Shown: positions 14,583-23,788, counted from the stretch's first letter. The stretch: DNA of 64,000 nucleotides from DASSWB01 sp035705495 (GCA_035705495.1 DASSWB010000021.1:1-64000); one strand, 5' to 3'. Notes: generated by a model from the letters alone, not told the origin. Made by a program: numbers and translations.

Positions 14583-15269
14583 TTATAAAAAATCAGAAAT
14601 TAATCGATTTGCCACCTCCCGGATTCCTGTCGAAGCTTTTTCCTCAAAAACATATAAATTCTGTCGAGAGACAACAGCTGGCTTGGGATCAACAAAAAAT
14701 ACAGGGATTTCCTCGGCAACAAAATCAATTAATCCAGCTGCCGGATAAACCTGCATTGAAGTTCCTACAATAAGTAGAATATCCGCCATTGAAGTTAATT
14801 CAATTGCCTTATCCAACATTGGGACATTTTCCCCAAACCAAACGATGTGTGGACGTAATTGATTGCCTTCAGGATCATTGTCGCCTATTTTTAGATCCTT
14901 TTCCCATTCAATAATATAATCTTCATTTTTATCGCTCCTTGCCTTTAACAGTTCTCCGTGTAAATGAACCACTTTTTTACTTCCTGCACGTTCGTGAAGA
15001 TCATCAACATTTTGGGTAATGACATTTACTTCAAAGAATTGCTCGAGTTTGGCCAATTCAATGTGAGCGGAATTAGGTTTTACCTCAAAAAGCTGTTTTC
15101 TTCTTTTATTGTAAAAATCCAAGACAATTTCTTTGTTATTGATCCAACCCTGAGGCGAAGCGACTTCCATAATATCATGTCCTTCCCATAATCCGCCTGA
15201 ATCCCTAAAGGTTTTAATGCCACTTTCTTCACTGATTCCGGCCCCGGAAAGTACAACCAGCTTTTTCAT
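14583..15269 (-). CDS. cobB: NAD-dependent protein deacylase (sirtuin)
   Basis: A 228-residue Sir2-family enzyme that removes acyl groups from lysines using NAD. GAGISEESGIKTFRDSGGLWE (in two parts, 9-29) binds NAD, TQNVDDLHERAG (85-96) and the catalytic His104 in HLHGE are present, and Y53/R56 in FYNKRRKQL match the Tyr-x-x-Arg pair that favours succinyl- and other acidic acyl-lysines. The stretch after the catalytic His, where CobB enzymes carry four zinc-binding Cys, contains none. The protein is otherwise full length, so the zinc site seems lost rather than the gene broken. Confidence 0.92.
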   Translation of the reverse strand: MKKLVVLSGAGISEESGIKTFRDSGGLWEGHDIMEVASPQGWINNKEIVLDFYNKRRKQLFEVKPNSAHIELAKLEQFFEVNVITQNVDDLHERAGSKKVVHLHGELLKARSDKNEDYIIEWEKDLKIGDNDPEGNQLRPHIVWFGENVPMLDKAIELTSMADILLIVGTSMQVYPAAGLIDFVAEEIPVFFVDPKPAVVSRQNLYVFEEKASTGIREVANRLISDFL

Positions 15270-15368
15270 ATCTTTGTTCTCGATTTATTTATAGTGTTCC
15301 ACAGATTTTTTAAATATATAATTTTATTTCCGTAGGTTGAAATTGATTATTTGACAAGATTTTTAGCA

Positions 15369-16550
15369 ATGAAAAAAATACTGCTTTTATTTTTGGGTGC
15401 CGTTGTTTTGGTAAGTTGTACAGACGAAGACGATAATGGAAATATTATAGGGATAGAAACTGAAACTAACAGCTATTTTCTTCGTTCCTCCTCCGATGGA
15501 ACTTCTATAGGAGAGGTTATATTAGAAAATAATGGAGACAATACAATTACCATCAACATTTTAGTTGAAGAGCCCAATTTTGAGGAAGCTTTGCAAGTTC
15601 ATTTACATGCTGCGACTGCTGCTGAAGGTGGTCCGGAATTATTGACATTGAACAATGTTGATCCAGAAACTGGAATCAGTTCCACAACCTTTTCTTCATG
15701 GAATGATGGCACCGAGGCTGTTTATGAACAGTTAATGATTATCGATGGCTATATTGATGTTCATTTTCCAGAAGAAGGAGGAATTTATGCTTTTTCGGAT
15801 ATTGGATTCAATGAATTAACCGGAACGTCGCAAGTTTATAATTTTATCCCACTAAACAATTCCGAAGTCGAAGGGACGATAACTTTGGAAAAGCGACTTG
15901 ACAATACGACTTTGGTGACTGTCAATTTAACCAATCCGTCGCCATCAGCCCAATATGCCGCTTTTATTTATGAAGATAATGCGTTGGACGGCGTAAATTC
16001 TCTTTTTCAATTTGGGAATTTCAATGAATCGGTGAGTTATACGCAATTGGAATCTTTTTCGGAAGGAACGGAAATTACGTTTGATGAACTTTTAATTATT
16101 GACGGACACATAAAATTATTCGAAACAATAAATGGTGTAACAACGGAAATTGCGAATGCGGATATTGGAAACAATTTGCTCACTGAAAATAGTGAGGAAT
16201 ACACTGTAATTGCACAAAATGATTCAGGAATCGACGGCAGTATTCTTGTTCAGGAAAGAATAAACGGCGAAGCAATATTGACAATTACGCTCTACGGATT
16301 TGATTCTGAAACCACTTATTCAGTTGTTCTCTTTACTGGCGAAATGGAAAGCACGGAAGAAGCATCAACTGTAATTTCTTTGAACCCAATTGATGGTGCA
16401 AACGGAGTATCCATGACCAATCTTTCTTCAACCGAAGATTTGGAAATGGGTTTTGATACTTTCACTGGTTTTGACGGTCATGTAAGAATTATTTCCACAG
16501 AAGACAACCTCATTGTGGCTTCGGGAAATATCGGTTTAAATGCAGAATAG
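15369..16550 (+). CDS. lipoprotein with three CHRD-like repeats
   Basis: A 393-residue lipoprotein when started at the ATG at 15369, which places the lipobox VLVSC correctly (an in-frame TTG at 15351 is less likely). The mature part consists of three similar modules of about 120 residues. Each ends with a matching turn: MIIDGYIDVHF then AFSDIGFN, LIIDGHIKLFE then ANADIGNN, and FDGHVRIIS then ASGNIGLN. The HLHAATAAEGG motif in module one resembles CHRD domains. Function is unknown; a cell-surface or periplasmic structural role is likely. The next gene starts 3 bases after it. Confidence 0.8.
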   Translation: MKKILLLFLGAVVLVSCTDEDDNGNIIGIETETNSYFLRSSSDGTSIGEVILENNGDNTITINILVEEPNFEEALQVHLHAATAAEGGPELLTLNNVDPETGISSTTFSSWNDGTEAVYEQLMIIDGYIDVHFPEEGGIYAFSDIGFNELTGTSQVYNFIPLNNSEVEGTITLEKRLDNTTLVTVNLTNPSPSAQYAAFIYEDNALDGVNSLFQFGNFNESVSYTQLESFSEGTEITFDELLIIDGHIKLFETINGVTTEIANADIGNNLLTENSEEYTVIAQNDSGIDGSILVQERINGEAILTITLYGFDSETTYSVVLFTGEMESTEEASTVISLNPIDGANGVSMTNLSSTEDLEMGFDTFTGFDGHVRIISTEDNLIVASGNIGLNAE

Positions 16551-16553
16551 AAT

Positions 16554-17087
16554 ATGACGCTATTTTTCTACATTCTTATTGCGGTGATTACGTTTGTTGC
16601 TTTTCTTCATGCGAATCAAAAAAAGGAATATGAAATTAGCCGAACCGTCGTAATAAATAAACCGAAGGCCGAAGTATTCGCTTATATGCGACAATTGAAA
16701 AAGCAACCAATCTGGCAGCCATGGTTTCAAAATGAACCTAAAACAATATTGAAGTTTAAAGGAGAGGATGGTTACGAAGGAGCTACTTTATATTGGAAAG
16801 GAAACTCCAAAATAGGAGAGGGGATTGTTAAAATCACAAAAGTTCGCAGTGGAAAATTAGTGGAATTTAAATTGGTTTTTCTAAAACCGTTTAAACTTAC
16901 CGCTTCAAGTTACATGGCCATAAAGGAAGTAGAACCCGATATTACCAAAATGATTTGGGGAATAAGAGGAAAGCATAATTTTCCTTTTTCTTGTCTTACC
17001 GTTTTTTGGAGTACTGAAAAAGCATTTGGACAGAAAGTGGAAACCGGACTTTTTAATCTTAAAAAAACAATTGAGAGTAAACCTTGA
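16554..17087 (+). CDS. SRPBCC-fold protein with N-terminal membrane anchor
   Basis: A 177-residue protein with one hydrophobic helix (about 3-18) followed by an SRPBCC/START-like ligand-binding domain: EISRTVVINKPKAEVFAYM, the WQPWF turn, and MIWGIRGKHNFPF match the helix-grip fold of polyketide-cyclase-like proteins. Members bind hydrophobic ligands; the ligand here is unknown. The start codon follows the CHRD lipoprotein stop by 3 bases, so the two are co-transcribed. Confidence 0.82.
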   Translation: MTLFFYILIAVITFVAFLHANQKKEYEISRTVVINKPKAEVFAYMRQLKKQPIWQPWFQNEPKTILKFKGEDGYEGATLYWKGNSKIGEGIVKITKVRSGKLVEFKLVFLKPFKLTASSYMAIKEVEPDITKMIWGIRGKHNFPFSCLTVFWSTEKAFGQKVETGLFNLKKTIESKP

Positions 17088-17095
17088 TCGAAGAT

Positions 17096-17854
17096 TTATT
17101 TCTGGTCCAGTACCTTATATTCTTCATAACAACCACTAATCGCATCCAAAATTTGAAGATCGTTTGCGTTTTCAATAAAATCCTTGGAAAAATTGCAATT
17201 CATTAGAATTTCATCAATATCCAAACGATCGACTTGAAGCAAAGCCATTAGTGTCCTTCTATCGTACTTTGTTTGCAAAAGTGCACGTATCTGATCATCA
17301 TCCTTCATTTTCCTGAGCTTCTGCATTTGCTTCGGACGTTTTCCGAAGATATTATAGAGAAAATCTGCGGGATTAAATATAGCACCCAATACTTTTGAAA
17401 CCGCTCCAGGTTGTGATTCACCGCCTTCATAAGAAGAAGACAAACCTGAGATGCTGTACTGGTAATTTTGAAAAATGGGAATGTTTTTCGAATCTATTTC
17501 CAAATATCCTGTAAGCTGAACAGGTCTTACAACTACCTGTTCAAGTGCAATCCCTATTTCAGTCATTTTCACCTTGACATCTCCATATAAAATCCAATCG
17601 TTTGTTACGCGTACTTCGATGCTTTTGAAACCCATATAAGAAAAATACAAGGTGTCATTGGCTTCGGCTTCAATTTCAAAGAATCCGTTTTCGTCACTGA
17701 CCTCTCCTTTGACCAAATTTAAATTGACTACGTGGACATTTTCCAAGGGTTTATTGGTCGAGGAGTTTAAAACGGTTCCTGAAACAATATTTTTTTCTTG
17801 TGCTTTTGCCACCAAACCTATTATCAAAAACAACAGAACAAGAATTTTTTTCAT
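17096..17854 (-). CDS. exported protein with CarboxypepD-regulatory-like domain
   Basis: A 252-residue exported protein: signal peptide 1-18 (ending AKAQ), a carboxypeptidase-regulatory-like beta-sandwich (about 22-105, with VSGTVLNSSTNKPLENVHV and GFFEIEAEANDTLYFSYMGF) and an uncharacterised, charged C-terminal half with RKMKDDDQIRALLQTKYDRR. The N-terminal domain is the one found on TonB-dependent receptors, but there is no plug or barrel. This architecture is frequent in Bacteroidetes and its role is not known. It is convergent with the SRPBCC gene, 8 bases apart. Confidence 0.82.
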   Translation of the reverse strand: MKKILVLLFLIIGLVAKAQEKNIVSGTVLNSSTNKPLENVHVVNLNLVKGEVSDENGFFEIEAEANDTLYFSYMGFKSIEVRVTNDWILYGDVKVKMTEIGIALEQVVVRPVQLTGYLEIDSKNIPIFQNYQYSISGLSSSYEGGESQPGAVSKVLGAIFNPADFLYNIFGKRPKQMQKLRKMKDDDQIRALLQTKYDRRTLMALLQVDRLDIDEILMNCNFSKDFIENANDLQILDAISGCYEEYKVLDQK

Positions 17855-17933
17855 AACTAAAAATTAGATGCTAAAAATAATGCTTTAACCCGAAAGTTAA
17901 AGCATCATTTATTTAAACTATACAATCTTTCTT

Positions 17934-19757
17934 TTATTGTTTCTTGGTTCTTCTCCTATTTACTGAACTTTCCACATTTCTGGTTCTGTTTCCTGATCTT
18001 CTATTTCCTGAAGCTGAAGAACCTTCTTTGGAGAAAGATTTTCTTCCACCTCGTGAATCAGATTTTCCTCTATCACCGCCGCCGCTACGGTCTCTTCCTT
18101 TTGATGAAAAACCTCCACCACCTCGTTTTCTGTTGGATTTTGATCTTCCACCTCCAGAATCCTTGGATACTTCAACATTTACACTTCTCCCATTTTGTTC
18201 AAAGTTTTCAAAAGCAGCCAATACTTTATCTGTATGCTCAGAATTTGTATTGAAGAAAGAAAATGCATCTTTCACATCTACGCGGAAAACATCATCTCTT
18301 CCCAAATCCAAAGTTTCTTTCAAGAAATCCTTCAGGTTCATCCAATCATAACCGTCTTTCACACCGATATTAATAAAAAATCTAGTGCTGTCCCCATCCA
18401 TTTCTTCATGGTCGGAATTTGAAGCCCTAGAAGATTTGCCGTTCAAATCTGGTGCAGACTTGTAATAATTAAAGAAACGGGTAAATTCAACAGAGAAAAA
18501 CTTTTTAATTAATTCTTGTTTTGAAAAATCTTCTAAACTTTTCTCCAATTGAGGAAGATACATATCAATCTCGTGATTGATTTCTGTGTTTTTGATTTCA
18601 TTTACTAAATGAAATAATTGCTTTTCACAGATTTCCATTCCGTTTGGTATATCTTTTCTCACGAAAGACTGTCCGATAATCCTTTCGATGGATTTGATTT
18701 TTCGGACTTCACTTTTAGAAACAATAACCATGGAAACACCTGTTTTTCCAGCACGGCCCGTACGACCGCTTCGGTGGGTGTAGGTTTCAATTTCGTCTGG
18801 AAGTTGATAATTGATTACGTGAGTAATATCATCAACATCAATTCCACGTGCGGCAACATCTGTAGCAACAAGCATTTGTATTTGCCTGTTTCTAAAGCTT
18901 TTCATTACCAAATCACGTTGGTTTTGGCTTAAATCTCCGTGTAATGCCGCAGCGTTGTAACCATCTTCAATAAGTTGCTCCGCTACTTTTTGAGTGTCTC
19001 TTTTTGTTCGGCAGAAAATCACTGAAAAGATTTCAGGATTTGCATCGGCCAACCGTTTAAGAGCCGCATACCTATCCCTGGAATTAACTTCATAATACTC
19101 GTGGGAAACAGTGTTTGTACTCACATTACGAGCACCGACAGTAATTTCCACAGGATTTTTCATGAATTTTTTAGCAATAACAGCGACCTCCTTTGGCATT
19201 GTTGCAGAAAACAACCAAGTGCTTTTTTCTTTTGGAGTATGAGATAAAATGGCCGTAATGTCTTCAAAGAAGCCCATGTTCAGCATTTCATCAGCCTCAT
19301 CCAGTACGCAGTAATCAATAGAGGAAATGTCTATCAATCTACGATTTACCATATCCTGCATACGACCAGGAGTTGCAACAATTACTTGTGCTCCTCTCTT
19401 GATTTGGCTAGCCTGTTCTGTAATACTGGCGCCACCATAAATAGCAACAGTGTTTAAACCTTTAAAATATTTTGAATAATTTTTAAGTTCATTCGTAATT
19501 TGCAAGCAAAGCTCGCGTGTTGGGGAAAGAATTAAAGCCTGTGTACGCTTACTTTCCGGATCGATTTTTTGGATTAGGGGGAAGCCAAAAGCGGCTGTTT
19601 TCCCTGTACCGGTTTGAGCAAGTGCAACCATGTCGGTATCTTCTTGCAATAAAATAGGAATGGCTTTTTCCTGAACCTCGCTTGGAGTTGTAAAACCCAT
19701 ATCTTCTATCGCACGAAGTAATTCAGGGTTTAAGCCTAGTTTTTCAAATTTGTTCAT
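17934..19757 (-). CDS. DEAD-box ATP-dependent RNA helicase (DeaD/CsdA-like)
   Basis: A 607-residue RNA helicase. The Q motif is near 24-29, Walker A AQTGTGKT at 47-54, DEAD at 153-156, SAT at 184-186 and HRSGRTGRAG in motif VI. After the helicase core there is a DbpA-type RNA-binding fold (about 440-530; FFINIGVKDGYDWMNLKDFL) and a Gly/Arg/Ser-rich basic tail of about 70 residues. This layout is that of DeaD/CsdA, which remodels rRNA and mRNA in the cold and in ribosome assembly. The GGG/RS tail is a low-complexity RNA-binding region. A -7 box is at 19775-19782. Confidence 0.94.
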   Translation of the reverse strand: MNKFEKLGLNPELLRAIEDMGFTTPSEVQEKAIPILLQEDTDMVALAQTGTGKTAAFGFPLIQKIDPESKRTQALILSPTRELCLQITNELKNYSKYFKGLNTVAIYGGASITEQASQIKRGAQVIVATPGRMQDMVNRRLIDISSIDYCVLDEADEMLNMGFFEDITAILSHTPKEKSTWLFSATMPKEVAVIAKKFMKNPVEITVGARNVSTNTVSHEYYEVNSRDRYAALKRLADANPEIFSVIFCRTKRDTQKVAEQLIEDGYNAAALHGDLSQNQRDLVMKSFRNRQIQMLVATDVAARGIDVDDITHVINYQLPDEIETYTHRSGRTGRAGKTGVSMVIVSKSEVRKIKSIERIIGQSFVRKDIPNGMEICEKQLFHLVNEIKNTEINHEIDMYLPQLEKSLEDFSKQELIKKFFSVEFTRFFNYYKSAPDLNGKSSRASNSDHEEMDGDSTRFFINIGVKDGYDWMNLKDFLKETLDLGRDDVFRVDVKDAFSFFNTNSEHTDKVLAAFENFEQNGRSVNVEVSKDSGGGRSKSNRKRGGGGFSSKGRDRSGGGDRGKSDSRGGRKSFSKEGSSASGNRRSGNRTRNVESSVNRRRTKKQ

Positions 19758-19774
19758 ATAAAATAATAAAGCGG

Positions 19775-19782
19775 CAAAGGTA
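19775..19782 (-). promoter_or_regulatory. -7 box of the DEAD-box helicase gene
   Basis: TACCTTTG on the minus strand matches TAnnTTTG, 18 bases upstream of the start codon. No TTTG is found at the usual distance behind it. Confidence 0.5.
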
Positions 19783-19820
19783 CGAATAAGTTTACAGCTA
19801 ATGTTAGTATTAATTAATTA

Positions 19821-20393
19821 TTATTGAGATAGATAGCTGATTAATTGAGCGATGGCTTTTCCGCGGTGACTAAATTTAGATTTCTCACTTTGAGACATTT
19901 GAGCAAAAGTAATACCTGAATTTTGAGGTTCAAAAATAGGATCATAACCAAATCCTTCTGAACCTTTTGGTTCCATCGTAATTTTTCCTTTGCAAATTCC
20001 GGCGAAAAACTGCTCTTTTCCATCGAAAACAAGAGCGATGACAGTTTTAAAACGCGCACTTCTGTCAGTTTTATTTGCCAGATTATCCAATAATTTTTTC
20101 ATATTCTCATCAGAATTTTTTCCATCCCCGGCATAGCGAGCTGAATACACGCCGGGTTCTCCGTTGAGACTGTCGACTTCTAAACCTGTGTCATCGGCAA
20201 AACAATCTAAATTATAATGGTTTTTTACAAACAGCGCTTTTTGACGGGCATTTCCTTCAATTGTATTGGCGGTTTCAGGAATTTCTTCATGACAACCGAT
20301 GTCATGAAGTGAAAGTAGCTCAATATGAGATGGCATTAATTGCTGCACTTCTTCGAATTTGTGCATATTGTGGGTGGCGAAAACTAACTTCAT
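19821..20393 (-). CDS. rdgB: non-canonical purine NTP pyrophosphatase (RdgB/HAM1)
   Basis: A 190-residue house-cleaning enzyme that hydrolyses dITP, ITP and XTP to keep deaminated purines out of DNA and RNA. The start KLVFATHNMHKFEEV is the family's substrate-binding signature, and FADDTGLEVDSLNGEPGVYSAR plus GFGYDPIFEP (in separate segments) are the metal and catalytic motifs. C-terminal SHRGKA closes the active site. It follows rlmH by 20 bases and is probably co-transcribed with it. Confidence 0.96.
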   Translation of the reverse strand: MKLVFATHNMHKFEEVQQLMPSHIELLSLHDIGCHEEIPETANTIEGNARQKALFVKNHYNLDCFADDTGLEVDSLNGEPGVYSARYAGDGKNSDENMKKLLDNLANKTDRSARFKTVIALVFDGKEQFFAGICKGKITMEPKGSEGFGYDPIFEPQNSGITFAQMSQSEKSKFSHRGKAIAQLISYLSQ

Positions 20394-20413
20394 TTATAAA
20401 AAATATCGAATTA

Positions 20414-20887
20414 TTATTTGTGGTGATAAGGTTCGTTTTTAAGAATTGTAAATCCCCTATAAACTTGTTCAGCAAAAAAGAGTCGAACCATTTGATGGGA
20501 AAAGGTCATTTTTGATAAGGAAACCAAGGCGTTGCCACGATCGTATAATTCTTTTGAGAATCCGAAAGGTCCGCCAATTACAAAAACGAGTTGTTTGATT
20601 CCGCTGTTTAACCTTTTCTGTAAAAAGTCTGCAAATTCTTCAGAGGCATATTGTTTTCCATTTTCATCAAGCAAAACGACGAAATCACTATTTTCTATTT
20701 TGGAAATTAAAAGATTTCCTTCCTTCTGTTTTTGTTGTTCCTCATTTAAATTCTTGGTATTCTTGATATCAGGAATGATTTCTACCTCGTATTTGATATA
20801 AAAATTGATTCTTTTTTGATAAATTTCAATTAAGTCAAGTAACTGTCTGTTATCTGTTTTTCCAACCGCCAGTAATTTAATGGTCAT
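20414..20887 (-). CDS. rlmH: 23S rRNA (pseudouridine-1915 N3) methyltransferase
   Basis: A 157-residue SPOUT-class methyltransferase that modifies pseudouridine 1915 in helix 69 of 23S rRNA. The trefoil-knot signatures are clear: LLDENGKQYASEEFA, FVIGGPFGFSKELY and the C-terminal LSKMTFSHQMVRLFFAEQVY followed by YRGFTILKNEPYHHK, split here across the end. Length equals that of E. coli RlmH. It is transcribed away from nadC, from which it is separated by 37 bases, and leads into rdgB. Confidence 0.97.
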   Translation of the reverse strand: MTIKLLAVGKTDNRQLLDLIEIYQKRINFYIKYEVEIIPDIKNTKNLNEEQQKQKEGNLLISKIENSDFVVLLDENGKQYASEEFADFLQKRLNSGIKQLVFVIGGPFGFSKELYDRGNALVSLSKMTFSHQMVRLFFAEQVYRGFTILKNEPYHHK

Positions 20888-20924
20888 TGCCGTAAATTAA
20901 CTATTTTTACAAAAATATGCATTT

Positions 20925-21782
20925 ATGATCTCTAAAGAACAATTTGAACAAGAAATAGAAATTATTATAGCCAATGCAATACGAGAAGATGTTGGGCAAG
21001 GCGACCACAGTTCATTAGCTTGCATTCCAGACGATGCAAAAGGGAAGGCAAAATTATTGGTAAAAGACAACGGAGTTCTCGCAGGTGTCGATTTTGCGAA
21101 GCGGGTTTTTAAATATATTGATCCCGATTTGAAGGTGAATCCTGTTTTAGAAGATGGTTCGGTCATTAAAATGGGTGATGTTGCGTTTTATATTGAAGGA
21201 AAATCCCAGTCTATTTTAAAGGCTGAAAGATTGGTTTTAAATGCGATGCAACGAATGAGCGCAATCGCTACAAAAACAAATCAATTCGCGAGAAAATTGG
21301 AAGGCACAAAAACCAAAATACTTGACACGCGCAAGACCACACCCGGAATTAGAGCTTTGGAAAAATGGGCGGTGAAAATAGGCGGTGGGGAAAACCATCG
21401 TTTTGGGTTATTTGACATGATTATGTTAAAAGATAATCATATCGATTTTGCAGGTGGAGTGGAACCTGCTATCAATAAGACAAAGGATTATCTCAAAAAG
21501 AATAATTTAGACTTAAAAATTATAGTGGAAGCCAGAAACCTTCAGGAAATAGAAAAAATATTAAGCTGCGAAGGAGTTCATAGGATTCTTATCGACAATT
21601 TCAATTATGAAAACACTAAAAAGGCGGTCGATTTAATTGATGGCAAATGCCAAACAGAATCCAGTGGAGGAATTACTTTGGAAACAGTAAAATTATATGC
21701 TGATTGCGGAGTTGATTTTATCTCCAGTGGAGCATTGACCCATTCAGTTTATAATCTGGATTTAAGCTTAAAAGCTGTTTAA
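20925..21782 (+). CDS. nadC: nicotinate-nucleotide pyrophosphorylase (carboxylating)
   Basis: A 285-residue quinolinate phosphoribosyltransferase, which makes nicotinate mononucleotide from quinolinate and PRPP in de novo NAD synthesis. Signatures: DVGQGDHSS at the N-terminus, LDTRKTTPGIRALEKWAV, GGGENHRFGLFDMIMLKDNH (in pieces) and the C-terminal SSGGITLETV / DFISSGALTHS phosphate-binding loops. It is full length. The next gene begins at a GTG one base after its stop, so the two share a transcript. Confidence 0.97.
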   Translation: MISKEQFEQEIEIIIANAIREDVGQGDHSSLACIPDDAKGKAKLLVKDNGVLAGVDFAKRVFKYIDPDLKVNPVLEDGSVIKMGDVAFYIEGKSQSILKAERLVLNAMQRMSAIATKTNQFARKLEGTKTKILDTRKTTPGIRALEKWAVKIGGGENHRFGLFDMIMLKDNHIDFAGGVEPAINKTKDYLKKNNLDLKIIVEARNLQEIEKILSCEGVHRILIDNFNYENTKKAVDLIDGKCQTESSGGITLETVKLYADCGVDFISSGALTHSVYNLDLSLKAV

Positions 21783-21783
21783 A

Positions 21784-22698
21784 GTGTTCAAGAGAAAAAG
21801 CAAAAATCCTTTGGTCCAAATTGGAAACTGGTTTTCTGAAAAGGCCAGAAGAATCGTATTACCGGGTTTTGAGGGTTTAACTTTATTCAATTTATGGGAA
21901 ATTTATTCCCTCGGAATTATAAAAGGGACTTTTGCCACACGTGCCAGCGCCATATCTTTTAGTTTTTTTATGGCATTGTTCCCATTTCTTCTATTTGTTC
22001 TAAACCTGATACCATACGTTCCCATTGATGATTTCCAGTTAACATTTTTGGTTTTTATTGATTCTTTGTTACCACCTCAAACTTCAGGGTTTTTCAATGA
22101 TGTTTTTGCCGATATTGCCAGTACTCCCAGAGGAGGTTTGCTTTCAGTGGTCTTCTTGCTTTCCATACTTTTAATGGCAAACGGGATCAACGCGATTTTT
22201 ACGGGTTTTGAATATTCTTATCATTCGGTAAACAATCGGACGATACTTCGTCAGTATCTGGTCGCCACTGGAGTGTCAATAATACTGGCATTACTATTGC
22301 TTATTACGGTAGTGGTTGCATTTTATTTAACCTTTGTAATTGAAGATTTAAAGTCGTTGGGAGTGGTAACGGATACTGTTGTATGGGCAGAAATTGGAAG
22401 GTACGCTGTATTTGTTTTACTGATTTTTTTCTCTATCGCTATTTTATATTATTTCGGGACCAAGGAAGGTAAGGAATCGAGGTTTTTTTCGTTGGGGGCT
22501 TTTTTCACCACTATGCTAATCTTGATTACCACTTTTCTCTTCGGAATTTATATAGAGAATTTTTCCAATTACAACGAATTATATGGATCAATCGGAGCTT
22601 TACTTATCTTGATGTTCTATATTTGGTTGAATTCAAATATCATTTTATTAGGGTTCGAATTAAATGCAAGTATCTTTAAACTGAAACAAAATTTTTAA
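21784..22698 (+). CDS. YihY/virulence factor BrkB-family membrane protein
   Basis: A 304-residue inner-membrane protein with six likely transmembrane helices between about 50 and 295. FATRASAISFSFFMALFPFL and the later YGSIGALLILMFYIWLNS are characteristic of the YihY/BrkB family. The function of the family is not settled (the old ribonuclease BN label was wrong). I take the GTG at 21784 as the start because the conserved cytoplasmic N-terminus lies directly after it and there is no ATG before the first helix. Confidence 0.86.
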   Translation: MFKRKSKNPLVQIGNWFSEKARRIVLPGFEGLTLFNLWEIYSLGIIKGTFATRASAISFSFFMALFPFLLFVLNLIPYVPIDDFQLTFLVFIDSLLPPQTSGFFNDVFADIASTPRGGLLSVVFLLSILLMANGINAIFTGFEYSYHSVNNRTILRQYLVATGVSIILALLLLITVVVAFYLTFVIEDLKSLGVVTDTVVWAEIGRYAVFVLLIFFSIAILYYFGTKEGKESRFFSLGAFFTTMLILITTFLFGIYIENFSNYNELYGSIGALLILMFYIWLNSNIILLGFELNASIFKLKQNF

Positions 22699-22721
22699 TA
22701 TCTTAATCAAAAAATAACCAC

Positions 22722-23279
22722 ATGAAAAACGCATATATTTTAATGATGGCCATTTTTACAGTTTTTACCACTGTGGCCCAAACTAAAGTGGGAGGAGTGA
22801 ATCTGCCTCAAACGCTAAATTACGGAGAATCACTTCAATTAAATGGAGCAGGGGTCCGTGAAAAATTTTGGATGGACATGTATGTCGGTGCACTCTATTT
22901 ACAAGAAAAAAGTAGTGACGCGAGTGCCATTTTAAATGCCAAGTCCCCTATGGCTGTGAGATTGCATATTGTTTCTGGATTAATAACAAGCGATAAAATG
23001 ATTGATGCCGTTAATGAAGGATTTGAAAATTCAACGAACGGAAAAACAGAAGCATTAAGAGCAGAAATCGATAAGTTCAAAGGATTTTTTAAAGAGGAAA
23101 TAAAAAAAGGTGACATTTTTGATATTGTTTATTCTGCAAGCGATGGCGTTGTTGTTTATAAAAACAAAAGAAAACTTGGCGCTATAGAAGGTGAAGCTTT
23201 CAAGAAAGCAATGTATGGAATTTGGCTTTCACATAAACCTGCAGACGAGGATCTCAAAGAAGGAATGCTTGGAAAATAA
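22722..23279 (+). CDS. chalcone-isomerase-fold exported protein
   Basis: A 185-residue protein with a signal peptide ending in VAQ (about 1-19) and a chalcone-isomerase-like domain: KVGGVNLPQTL, LNGAGVREKFWMDMYVGALY and the C-terminal FKKAMYGIWLSHKPADEDLK are typical of the bacterial members. Those proteins lie in the periplasm, probably bind fatty acids, and are not flavonoid enzymes. Its ligand is unknown. It is followed 30 bases on by the DUF2147 gene. Confidence 0.85.
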   Translation: MKNAYILMMAIFTVFTTVAQTKVGGVNLPQTLNYGESLQLNGAGVREKFWMDMYVGALYLQEKSSDASAILNAKSPMAVRLHIVSGLITSDKMIDAVNEGFENSTNGKTEALRAEIDKFKGFFKEEIKKGDIFDIVYSASDGVVVYKNKRKLGAIEGEAFKKAMYGIWLSHKPADEDLKEGMLGK

Positions 23280-23309
23280 TATTTTTCAAACTTGGAAAAA
23301 CCATTGCTT

Positions 23310-23744
23310 ATGAAGCACCTTTTAACCACGTTTTCACTGCTAGTTGTTTTATTTTTTCCCACAAACCAACAAGCACAATCTGTACTAGGGAAGTGGAGAA
23401 CCGTAGATGAAGATACTGGTGTAACAAAGGCGATAATCAACATTTATGAAGAGGGAGGTAAAGTGCATGGTAAAATATTCAGACTTTTTAAAGAATCGGA
23501 AAGAGATCGTTTATGTACCAAGTGTGAGGGAGAAAAAAAGAACCAACCTTTTGAAGGATTGGTGATCATTGAAAATTTAGAAAAGGAAACGGATGAATAT
23601 ACCAATGGAACTATTACAAATCCGGAAAACGGAAAAACCTATGACTGTAAAATATGGTTGGATGAAACCAATCCAGATCTTCTTTATGTGAGGGGTTATT
23701 TTTCCTTTCTTTACAGAACCCAGGTTTGGAAACGGGCCAAATAA
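23310..23744 (+). CDS. DUF2147 exported protein
   Basis: A 144-residue exported protein started at the ATG at 23310, giving a signal peptide (about 1-23, ending QQAQS); an in-frame TTG at 23292 would only lengthen the basic end. The domain begins LGKWRTVDEDTGVTKAIINI and ends with DLLYVRGYFSFLYRTQVWKR, the DUF2147 lipocalin-like pattern. Two Cys in LCTKCEGE and one later (YDCKIW) could form a disulfide. Function is unknown. A strong terminator follows at 23767. Confidence 0.85.
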   Translation: MKHLLTTFSLLVVLFFPTNQQAQSVLGKWRTVDEDTGVTKAIINIYEEGGKVHGKIFRLFKESERDRLCTKCEGEKKNQPFEGLVIIENLEKETDEYTNGTITNPENGKTYDCKIWLDETNPDLLYVRGYFSFLYRTQVWKRAK

Positions 23745-23766
23745 TAAACTCGAAAGAAATTAAAAC

Positions 23767-23788
23767 TCCCGATTCGTCGGGATTTTTT
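23767..23788 (+). terminator. rho-independent terminator after the DUF2147 gene
   Basis: TCCCGA (23767-23772), a TTCG tetraloop, TCGGGA (23777-23782) and six T form a compact terminator 22 bases after the DUF2147 stop. Confidence 0.9.

Noticed and set aside
17944..18351. Plus-strand frames opposite the Gly/Arg-rich tail of the DEAD-box helicase
   Set aside because: Pro/Phe/Ser-rich product is the mirror of the low-complexity tail codons; the helicase frame explains the sequence.
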